A stretch of DNA of 57,875 bases from an archaeon (lineage in GTDB: Archaea; B1Sed10-29; JAJSAI01). The stretch is taken from contig JAJSAI010000014.1 of the NCBI GenBank assembly GCA_024274695.1, positions 1 to 57,875 of the forward strand. The letters are read 5' to 3'. Positions 39,364-47,500 of this stretch are shown here, piece by piece. Every line of letters starts with the position of its first letter. Positions within the stretch are counted from its first letter, which is position 1. The notes beneath the pieces are model-generated. The model worked only from the letters and a program-made list of their open reading frames with translations, searched no databases and was not told where the DNA came from. The position numbers and the translations under genes are program-made.

Positions 39364-41413
39364 GAAAAAAGAGAGGATAGTCTCGCCAAAACAGTACGCT
39401 GAAGCCTACGGGAGCCTGCTCCAGGGGGGACAGGAGAAAAGGACTACTGGAATCAAAGAACCCCTGTACGTGCGGTTCGCCAGATTCGCTGGAAGGATTA
39501 TCAGAGCACCTAACAAGTTCCAGAAAATAGAGTACCAGGCGGCCCTGGACTTCTTGGGGTGGGACCTGGAGCCAAGGGACGTGAACGCTGCAGGCTCTCT
39601 AGCCCTCGTCCTGTCCCTGCTGGCAGTAGTCCCCGCGGCAGGCATTCTCTTGTACATGACCTTCGTAACCTACGAGCTTTCGTACACAATGCTCTTCTAC
39701 ACGCTCGGTCCGCTGGTGCTCGTCCCGTTCCTGGTCAGCTTCTACGTTCAGAACTACATTCTCTTCGCGGCCAAGAAGGAAAGGATGCTGGCAACATCCA
39801 GCATTTCCGACGTGGTCAACTACCTCACCATGAGCATGAAGCTCTCTCCCAACCTGGAGAGGGCGATATCCTTCGCGGCAGAGCACGCCACGGGAAAGAT
39901 CGCAGAAGAGCTCAAACAGCTTGACTGGGAGATCAGGACAGGAGTGCACGCGAGCGCTGAAGAGGCTCTGGACAAGCTCGCGTACAAGTGGGGAGCGTAC
40001 TCCGACGAGTTCAAGCACGCGCTAATGCTGATCAGGTCAAGCACGATAGAAGTGGACGAGGCCAAGAGGAGCCTGATCCTGGACAAGGCTGTCTCGGACA
40101 CCCTGGAAGGAATAAAAGAGAACATGAACGCGTACGCAGGAGAAATGAGGCAGCCCAGCATATACTTGTACTACATGGGAGTCCTTCTTCCCCTCCTGCT
40201 CATAATCCTTCTTCCGATAGGGAGCATAATGGCCAGGCTCCCGTTCTCTAGAACCCCTTTCATAATACTCTTCTACAACATCCTTGTCCCACTCGCCGTC
40301 TTCGTGTTCGCAAGGAACATAATAGGCAAAAGGCCTCCTGTCTACACTGCTCCCGAGATCCCGGACGACTTTCCCGGCCTACCTAAAAAGGGCAGGATAA
40401 GAATAGGGAAGTCAGAGGTTCCGGCAGTGCTCCTGGGGCTGGTGGCAGCCCTCGCGATCATAGGACTGTTCTCGCTCTTCCTGGACCCCGTGCTCAACCC
40501 GTACCCTCCTGAGTGGAACGTTCAAGCGCGGGAGAACTGGTACCCCCTGTTCAGCCTGACGGGGGTGTTCCTGGGAGGGGCTGTGTTCTCAAGCATTGTC
40601 CTGTACTCCCTCTCGCACGCCAAGCGTAAAGCCCAGAAGGAAATAATGGGCATGGAGAACGAGTTCCAGGACTCTGTCTACCTGCTCGCGAGCAGGCTGG
40701 GGGAGAACAGGCCCGTGGAAGAAGCGGTGGAGTATACCGCCAGTTTTCTGGGAGACACTCCCCTGGGCAGGTTCTACCAGAGGACCGCGGACAACATACG
40801 CAACTTGGGAATGACCCTGGACGCCGCGTTCTTTGACCCAGTCTACGGTTCGCTGAAAACCGTTCCGAGCAGGCTCATCCGAGGAGCTGTCAGGGTCATG
40901 GTTGACGCCATGAGCCTCGGAGTACAGCAGGCTGCAAGGGCCCTCATCTCCTTGTCCCTGCAGATCAGGGACTCCCAGAAGGTCAGGGAAAGGATAGTAG
41001 GGATACTGAAGGAAATCACGGGCATGATGCGGTCAATAGTCCTGTTCATAGGCCCCATAGTTCTGGGAATAACCACCTCCCTGCAGGGGATCGTGGTCAG
41101 CACGCTCAAGAGAGTGAGCGAGACAGGGCTCGCGGGAGGAACAGCTTCAATTCCGGGAGTCAACCTGCCCATGGTCTCCTTCGGCAGCCCAGAAGCCCTC
41201 GCGGGAACTCCTGGCCCGATGCTTTTCATGATAATAATGGCTGTTTTCATGGTAGAACTAACAGTCCTGCTGGTGTACTTCATAACAAGGGTGGAGGAAG
41301 GGGAGAACAATACAGTGCTCTACCACGAGCTCGCCAAGACCCTGCCGATAGCCCTCGCCCTGTTCTTCCTTTCGGCCTGGTTCTCCCAGTCTCTCACAGG
41401 GGCAGTGATCTGA
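39341..41413 (+). CDS. Pilus platform protein with two TadC/FlaJ-type (T2SSF) domains
   Basis: The 690-residue membrane protein anchors the pilus ATPase in the membrane. It has a basic N-terminus (MPRKRRHKKK), then two T2SS-F units: helical cytoplasmic parts (about 150-260 and 440-575) each followed by paired membrane helices (LLPLLLIILLPIGSIMARL; IVLFIGPIVLGI). FlaJ/TadC proteins of archaea typically have this double layout. The GTG start lies inside the ATPase end, suggesting coupled translation; the pilin genes follow with a 1-nt gap. Confidence 0.88.
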   Translation: MPRKRRHKKKERIVSPKQYAEAYGSLLQGGQEKRTTGIKEPLYVRFARFAGRIIRAPNKFQKIEYQAALDFLGWDLEPRDVNAAGSLALVLSLLAVVPAAGILLYMTFVTYELSYTMLFYTLGPLVLVPFLVSFYVQNYILFAAKKERMLATSSISDVVNYLTMSMKLSPNLERAISFAAEHATGKIAEELKQLDWEIRTGVHASAEEALDKLAYKWGAYSDEFKHALMLIRSSTIEVDEAKRSLILDKAVSDTLEGIKENMNAYAGEMRQPSIYLYYMGVLLPLLLIILLPIGSIMARLPFSRTPFIILFYNILVPLAVFVFARNIIGKRPPVYTAPEIPDDFPGLPKKGRIRIGKSEVPAVLLGLVAALAIIGLFSLFLDPVLNPYPPEWNVQARENWYPLFSLTGVFLGGAVFSSIVLYSLSHAKRKAQKEIMGMENEFQDSVYLLASRLGENRPVEEAVEYTASFLGDTPLGRFYQRTADNIRNLGMTLDAAFFDPVYGSLKTVPSRLIRGAVRVMVDAMSLGVQQAARALISLSLQIRDSQKVRERIVGILKEITGMMRSIVLFIGPIVLGITTSLQGIVVSTLKRVSETGLAGGTASIPGVNLPMVSFGSPEALAGTPGPMLFMIIMAVFMVELTVLLVYFITRVEEGENNTVLYHELAKTLPIALALFFLSAWFSQSLTGAVI

Positions 41414-41414
41414 C

Positions 41415-41813
41415 ATGCTGGGCAGGGGGCAAGAGTTCGCGGTAATGAAGCTCGTGCTCGCGGTAGCGTTCGCCGCGGCACTCCTGGTCATAGTCACATT
41501 GTATGCTGGAAGCATACAGCCCTCTCCCAGCGCGGCAGAAGACATCCAGGGCCTCCTGTCACAGGCCATGAGCGCGAGAGGCCAGTGCTTCCACAGGACG
41601 GTCACGTACCTTCCCAGCGAAAGGTATCCCTCCAGCGCTTTCACTCCCAGCACGGTGGAGTTCAAGATCAGCGCCAGGTACTCCCAAATTTTTACTGGAG
41701 GGAATGCTCTGGAAGTGAAAGATTACAGGGTGACCGTGGAAACAAGCGCGTCATGCGACACGGCAGGCCAGTGCACTGTCTGCGTGGGAGAGCCCGACTG
41801 CTCCTGCCCGTAA
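41415..41813 (+). CDS. Pilin-like protein (class III signal)
   Basis: This 132-residue protein begins MLGRGQEFAV, an R-G-Q/E prepilin-peptidase-type site, followed by a hydrophobic helix (LVLAVAFAAALLVIVTLY) that would form the pilus core. A small soluble domain has seven cysteines, four of them in the last twenty residues. It is the first of seven pilin-like genes in a row behind the ATPase and platform genes. Confidence 0.78.
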   Translation: MLGRGQEFAVMKLVLAVAFAAALLVIVTLYAGSIQPSPSAAEDIQGLLSQAMSARGQCFHRTVTYLPSERYPSSAFTPSTVEFKISARYSQIFTGGNALEVKDYRVTVETSASCDTAGQCTVCVGEPDCSCP

Positions 41814-41827
41814 CACCGGGACAGAAA

Positions 41828-41839
41828 CCTTTTAAAACC
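41828..41839 (+). promoter_or_regulatory. TATA-like box within the pilin array
   Basis: ccttttaaaacc lies about 38 nt before the ATG at 41872. The pilin array may thus have internal promoters besides the operon promoter. Inferred. Confidence 0.4.
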
Positions 41840-41871
41840 ACACGCGCCTTTCTCTCTTCGGGTGATGCGTG

Positions 41872-42291
41872 ATGAGGAAAGGACAGGCTTTCAGCACATT
41901 CCAGCTCATGATCGCGGCCGTGGTCGCGATAGCCATTCTCGGAATACTCCTCGCCATAATAGGAGGGATCTCCCCCCAGGTCTCCAGCCCCAAGCACGCG
42001 ATAGAAAACGCGCTCAGGGAAGCGTACTCTTCCCCTAAGATAGTGAAGTCATCCCCTCAGAAGGTCAGGTTCACTGAGGGGGATAGGTATCCTGGGACCG
42101 CGTTCTCAGAAGTGGTGGGAGGGTCCACTGTACTGTTCAAGTGCGGGAGTATAACAGGTTGTAGTGTGGAAGACAATGGTGAGACCCTTGCAGTCACATC
42201 CACCTTCGACGCCAAGATCTTCGCCACGTGTGATGGTGGAGAGTGCTGTGTTGGGGTCGGAACAGCAATAACGAGCGTGAGCGACTGCTAG
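41872..42291 (+). CDS. Pilin-like protein (class III signal)
   Basis: The 139 residues begin MRKGQAFSTF, the archaeal class III signal with cleavage expected after KG, then a strong hydrophobic core (LMIAAVVAIAILGILLAII). The soluble domain is strand-rich with several cysteines (CGSITGC, CDGGECC). The ATG is preferred over the GTG one codon upstream because it places the basic residue and K-G-Q at the usual distance. Confidence 0.8.
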   Translation: MRKGQAFSTFQLMIAAVVAIAILGILLAIIGGISPQVSSPKHAIENALREAYSSPKIVKSSPQKVRFTEGDRYPGTAFSEVVGGSTVLFKCGSITGCSVEDNGETLAVTSTFDAKIFATCDGGECCVGVGTAITSVSDC

Positions 42292-42323
42292 GTCAGCGAG
42301 GCCAGCTCGTGAGATGATCTCGG

Positions 42324-42467
42324 ATGCGCAGGGGGCAGAACTGGACTCCGATTTACCTGGTGATAATAATAGCCATAGCAGTCATCCTGCTGTTCACTAT
42401 AGTAAAGCCGATGTTCACGCAGGCGGGACAGTACGTGCAGTCCACCCTGCCCTCCGTCTTGTTCTGA
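42324..42467 (+). CDS. 47-residue mini-pilin (class III signal)
   Basis: A short reading frame coding for MRRGQNWTPIYLV, then a long hydrophobic helix (IIIAIAVILLFTIV) and a 20-residue hydrophilic end. It is essentially a pilin N-terminal helix with almost no globular domain, like the small pilins of Tad/Flp pili. It fills the gap between two pilin genes on the same strand. Confidence 0.7.
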   Translation: MRRGQNWTPIYLVIIIAIAVILLFTIVKPMFTQAGQYVQSTLPSVLF

Positions 42468-42482
42468 TCCTCTGAAAAACCC

Positions 42483-42490
42483 TTTTATAC
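42483..42490 (+). promoter_or_regulatory. TATA-like box of a pilin gene
   Basis: ttttatac lies about 26 nt before the ATG at 42512, the standard spacing for a leaderless archaeal mRNA. Confidence 0.5.
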
Positions 42491-42511
42491 TCTCCCGGCT
42501 TTTTTCTTAGC

Positions 42512-43126
42512 ATGAGCAGGAAGGGCCAGGAGGCCGCGCCAATAGAACTCATGATAGGCGTTACCGTGCTCGCGTTCGTGCTCGTGATCGCGTACTACGT
42601 TTACTCTAACGCCGCGGCCTCTCAGTGCGTGGAAAAAATAAGGGCAAGCTCTGCCCAGCTCGCGAGAACAATAGAGGAGGTGGCCCAACAGGGCCCGGGG
42701 ACAACCAGGTACGTTACAGTCGGGTTCTCGTGCCAGAGTCAGAACGTTAAGGTTTCATACATAACGATAGCGGAAGGGCCTGACCAGACGTGCCAGAGAA
42801 TGGCCGGCGCGAGCAGGTGCTACATGCTCTACGTTATAGGAGACGAGTCAGGCCAGCTTACCGTCATACACTCGGAGCTGTTGAGGAACGTTGGAGAAAG
42901 CGTGGGGATAAAGTACAAGGTAGGGGGCGAGGAGACAAAAATGAAGTGCGATTACAACAGCTTGGTCGCCTACCTGAAGGACGGTAGCGGGTGCGACGCC
43001 GGCGCCTTCATCAAGGCAGGAGAGTACTCGTTCAGGATAACCAAACAAAAGGGAGGACCGGGGGACGAGAAAGAATACTACGTGGTCATAGAAAACCTTC
43101 TCGCTCCTGAGGAGGGAACCTCATGA
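42512..43126 (+). CDS. Pilin-like protein (class III signal)
   Basis: The 204 residues begin MSRKGQEAAPIELM, with the K-G-Q site, then a hydrophobic core (VTVLAFVLVIAYYVYSN) and a globular domain of about 165 residues with six cysteines. The longest of the array, so it may be a major or tip pilin. A TATA-like box 26 nt upstream fits a leaderless start. The next gene overlaps by 4 nt. Confidence 0.8.
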   Translation: MSRKGQEAAPIELMIGVTVLAFVLVIAYYVYSNAAASQCVEKIRASSAQLARTIEEVAQQGPGTTRYVTVGFSCQSQNVKVSYITIAEGPDQTCQRMAGASRCYMLYVIGDESGQLTVIHSELLRNVGESVGIKYKVGGEETKMKCDYNSLVAYLKDGSGCDAGAFIKAGEYSFRITKQKGGPGDEKEYYVVIENLLAPEEGTS

Positions 43127-43662
43127 GCCGCGGGCTGGCAATGTGGACCATGTCAAAAATAGTCATGCTGATATTCCTGTTCACGGTCATGGGGTCAATG
43201 CTGTACTACCAGGAGTGGATGAGGCAGACGAGCAGGATAAACCAGGCGCAGTCCGTGGCCATGGAAATAAGAGAAGGGTTCAACAGGATACTGCTCCCGG
43301 AGTCACTGGAATCCAGGGCAGCGGTTCCCATACCGTACAGGATAGCGGGACAAGAGTACTACTTTATGATAAGCACGGCTACCACGAGCTCGGGCCAGAA
43401 GATATTGTATATTGTCCTGGCCTACGGGTCTCATGATAATGGTTTCTTCGGCCCCTGGGATGCTGCGGCATCGCTCATAGTATCCCCTGAGACAGAATTC
43501 TCTAACGGCGAGACAGGAAAGTCCTTGGAAGACTCTCCTGTGCAGGGCAGTTCTTTAACCTACAGGTTCATAATGATTGACAAGGTAATAGACCCTGCTG
43601 GGCACGCTGCTGTCACGGTGCAAGCGTGCGAGAGACTGGACGTTAACGGTGAATGCGCTTGA
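43123..43662 (+). CDS. Pilin-like protein with atypical signal
   Basis: The 179 residues begin MSRGLAMWTMSKIVM, a basic start and a hydrophobic helix (IVMLIFLFTVMGSMLYY), but the K/R-G-Q motif is replaced by RGLA. The domain is strand-rich with a C-terminal cysteine. It overlaps its neighbours by 4 nt (ATGA) and 10 nt, so it clearly belongs to the array even though prepilin-peptidase cleavage is less certain. Confidence 0.7.
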   Translation: MSRGLAMWTMSKIVMLIFLFTVMGSMLYYQEWMRQTSRINQAQSVAMEIREGFNRILLPESLESRAAVPIPYRIAGQEYYFMISTATTSSGQKILYIVLAYGSHDNGFFGPWDAAASLIVSPETEFSNGETGKSLEDSPVQGSSLTYRFIMIDKVIDPAGHAAVTVQACERLDVNGECA

Positions 43663-44081
43663 TCGGGAAGGGGTTCATCGGTCCGGTGGGAGACGACATC
43701 CCAACGATCTTGATTATTGTAATGGCTATCACTCTTTTCTTCGCGGGATTTGGCTACGCTCTTCAACTGTACTCTGAAAAGAACGAGAGGCTCATGATGC
43801 TCAAGGCCTCGCTTGACATAAGCAGGGCTCTCCTGAGGTCTACGGTACTGCCAGAGAACCCCATGGATCCCAAGTACTCCGGGCACAAGCAGGCGAGCCT
43901 GCTGGCGCAGTCGTACGGGGTGAAGTTCAGCGCGGTTTACAAGGAGGAAAACTTTGACCCTGCTGCCGACTGCCACGTCCCGCCAGGCCGGGACGTGACC
44001 GTGATGTCCTTCCTGACCGCCAGGAAGGATGCTGACGGGAACATAGTACTGGACACTCTCAGGGTGTGCGTGTGGAAGTGA
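43653..44081 (+). CDS. Pilin-like protein with G-K-G-F signal
   Basis: The 142 residues start MRLIGKGFIGPVGDD, then a hydrophobic helix (IPTILIIVMAITLFFAGFGY) and a small mixed domain with cysteines near the end. Charged residues between the KG site and the helix (GDD) are like the conserved acid of pilins. It overlaps the previous gene by 10 nt. Confidence 0.7.
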   Translation: MRLIGKGFIGPVGDDIPTILIIVMAITLFFAGFGYALQLYSEKNERLMMLKASLDISRALLRSTVLPENPMDPKYSGHKQASLLAQSYGVKFSAVYKEENFDPAADCHVPPGRDVTVMSFLTARKDADGNIVLDTLRVCVWK

Positions 44082-44088
44082 TCACAGG

Positions 44089-44598
44089 ATGAGGAAGGGC
44101 CAGTCCGGAGTGATGGACGCCATGATGTTCATGATAATCACTTCAGGAGCGGTCGGCATGCTCCTGTTCGTTTCAGGACTGTACGCTGAGAGCACTAACC
44201 AGCAGGTCCTCTCCTCGTACTCCTACGAGTACGCTGGCAATGCGCTCGTGGCCCTGCACTACGCGCGGGATGATAAGGGAGACTGGTTCTGGAGAAAGCT
44301 TGCGGAGAAATACGACTCAGAGCATCCTGACGAGCTTGAAGAGTATCTTGAGGGAGACGCTGGGAATGTTGTGGAAAAAGTCAGGCTGTCTTCCCCTTCT
44401 CCGCAGACGTACCTGTGCGTGCTTGACAGTTCTGTCAATCCCCTGAAGGCAATGTGCTACAGCATGACCCCTGATGATGTCGGAGTGCTTCAGACAGACT
44501 ACGATAACCCTAACCCCTGCGGTCCCGGCATGCAGTCCTATTCTTACGCTGTTCCCCTGGACGGGGTCAAGTCAGTCTCAGTAATACTATGCTACTAG
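44089..44598 (+). CDS. Pilin-like protein (class III signal), last of the array
   Basis: The 169 residues begin MRKGQSGVMDAMMFM, a clear K-G-Q site and a hydrophobic helix (FMIITSGAVGMLLFVSGLY), then a helical and strand domain with four cysteines (ending VSVILCY). The stop overlaps the convergent 1601-residue gene by 4 nt. Confidence 0.78.
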   Translation: MRKGQSGVMDAMMFMIITSGAVGMLLFVSGLYAESTNQQVLSSYSYEYAGNALVALHYARDDKGDWFWRKLAEKYDSEHPDELEEYLEGDAGNVVEKVRLSSPSPQTYLCVLDSSVNPLKAMCYSMTPDDVGVLQTDYDNPNPCGPGMQSYSYAVPLDGVKSVSVILCY

Positions 44599-47500
44599 TC
44601 CTCTCTTCTTCTCGCGTACTCCCTGGCCATGGCAAGAGAGACTACTATCAGTGCCACGAACACGAGTCCAGCCGTTCCAGGCGGGATGCTCGGCAGGGCT
44701 AGGAACGGCTGCTCTTGCCTGGTCCCCCTCTTCTCAGGAGGCTTGGCGCTTGGCGCTCCCCACGGCGGCTTGCCCGGCTTCATGAACGCGGCCCCGTTGG
44801 CTCCCTGGCTCACGAACTGCGGGTTGAGCGGGAAGTAAAAGTCGTTCGTCAGACTCACTTTCCCGTCCTGGAAAGAGTAGCCTCCGTTAGGCCCGTTCAA
44901 GAGCATGAGCGGCAGCTTGTTTATTGGGTTGCCGTTAGCGTCGGTGATCACCAGCTGCGGGTTGCCCTGCGGGTCAGTGGTCATGACCGCATAGCCCTGG
45001 TTCCCGTTAGGCAGGACTATCTGGTATCCTGGCATGTCATTGTACGGGGTCTGGTTAACCCATCCCTGGACAGGATACTGGTCCGTGACAAGGTTCCCCT
45101 GGTCATCGTAGTACGAGTACGTGATGTTGGACTGTCCAGTATTAGGATCTGTCACGATCCCGAACATGTTGTTGTCGTCCCCGATGCCGTCCGTGATGCA
45201 CATCGTCTCGGCCTTGTCTTTCCACTGCCGTGCTTCTGGACTGTCCGGGCTCTTGAACTCCCACACGAACTTGAACCCTGGAGTGCCGTCAGGGAGCGTG
45301 CAGTTCTCTATCCTGGGAGCTCCTGCGAACGGCCCGTATTCACTGTCAAGACTGTGCTGCATTCCAGCCAGGTATCCTGTCAGGAACATGTGGTAGACTC
45401 CCGTGAAGTCGTATGCCTCGTCTCCCATTTCCTGTTTTACTCCCGGTCTTATGAATCCTCTGGTGTACACTATCGCTCCGTCGGATCCTAAGGCGAACCT
45501 GCAGAACTCGTCGCCCTTGCTGTCCTTTAGTATTATCGTTCCCTGCTTGTCGTTCTTGAACTCCAGGACGCCGTCCGGAACCGTTGCCACTCCTAAGAAC
45601 CTTGCCTTGCACTCTTTCGGAGGAGCTCCCTTGATGAACCTGAACTTGATCTCGTTCTCGGCAGTGGGCCAGATTATCGCGCGCTCGGTCTGCACGTAGT
45701 CCATGGCCCCCATGGCGTCCCGCAGTTGTTCCTTTACATAACCGTCGTCCTTCACGTTCTTGAGGGCGAGCATGTCGTCAGACATGAGCTTTTCTTTCAG
45801 GCAGTTCCCGTCCGGCGTGTCAGTCGTCTCTATTCCGTCAGGATACAGTTTGAGGATGGTGTCCGCCTGGTCCGCCTTCTTTATTTCTATTACTTTTGAG
45901 GCCATGTAAGCGTACCCGTTGTCCATGTCTATACCAAGGGACAGGAACAGCGGGTTCGGCTCTTCTAGTATTGGGTTGCCTTTCTCGTCAAGCAGGAAGT
46001 AGCCTCCTGCCATCATGCACTTGTACGCTCCGGTCCGCGGGTCCTGGTGGCAGAAGGATATCGGGCAGTCTGGGTCTAAAAGCCACCTGACGTTGGCCCT
46101 CTGGAAGTACGCGTCGTACACCCTGTCCGCGATCAGGTGCATTTCTCCTGGCGCTGTCACCACGTAATCGTGGAGCACCTGGGTCTGGACCTGGTTCGGG
46201 TCGGCCCAGCTCCTGATAATCTGGCCTGCTTCAGGGGACACTCCCTCCAGCCAGTTCACTACCGTGGAAATGGTCTGGCCCGCTTCTTTGGGCAGGTCCT
46301 TGAAGTCCTCTGCTATATCCTCTCCTTCCAGGACCCGCGCCAGGCTCGCTATCTCCACGTCTGTTTCCAGGCAGGTGCTCATGTCCTTTAACGCCTTCTC
46401 CTGGGCTTCTATGGCCTTCATTTCAATGTACGCGTTGGTAAGGTCCGCGACGAGGTCTATCCCCACTCCTACAGCAAAGCCAGCTGGTCCTGCCGCCGCG
46501 AACAGTTCTGGGAGGATGTTGGTGAACGTGGCAACACCCAAGGAGGCTGCCGCCGCCCACTTCCAGTACGTGATGTCCCCTTTCCTGTCGCCGAGCACCT
46601 TGGAGCACATCTGGTTCTCGTGCGAGAACGCGTACTTGACGTTCACCAGCGTTCCCTGCCTCATGTCCTGGCCTGTGAGCGTGGCGACCTGCATGAGCCT
46701 TCTTGCGGTGAAAGAGTATACTAACAGTTTTATGAAAAGCTCTCTCTGCGTGAAGCTGGGCACAGGGATGATGGCCGCGGGTATTGCCGCGTAGAATCCT
46801 CCTTCCAGCACCGCTTTTGAGAAAAGGTAAGTTGTTCCCGCGAAGGTCCCGAACGCGCTTTGGACCAGGTCAGGGGCTAAGGGCTTGTCCACCGCGCTCG
46901 CTATGTCCGCGTTCTTGGTGTACCAGTATATTCCCGTGTACATCCCGTCTTTCAGGTTGGTCCAGCCTGCCGGGTCCTCGTATATCGTGTAACCTGTCAC
47001 GTCATTATAGTCTGAGAAGAAGTAGAACTTTCCTGCCAGGGAAAGGATCATGTTCTTGTTGTTCACTTCAAGCTTCTGGTGGGGGTTGACCTGGTCAACT
47101 ATGTAAACGTGCTTCCCAAGACTCTTTCCCTTGGCAAGGGCCTGTGACGGGAAGTTAGGAGCGTCCGGAGTGTACTTCGTGCTCAGCATTCCCACAAGGC
47201 CTCCGACCAAGGAGAACCCTGCTTGTCTTGCCACGTTCTGGTTGATCCAGGTGGTGTGTATCTCTGTTTCCGCGTATACTGGAGCGCTGATGTTCTCCCT
47301 CAACTCCCTGCTCAGACTGATCTTTGTCACCTGTGATGGGAAGTACGGCTGTTGGAAGTACTCGTTGTACCTGCTCACGGCAATGTAAGAGAGGGTCATC
47401 CCAACATGGCTTAATCTTGTGAAAACTGTGAGGAATGAGATCACGCGCCCCCCGACCGCTGCGAAGATTACTTTTGCGGCGTCCCATTTCGGAACTCCCT

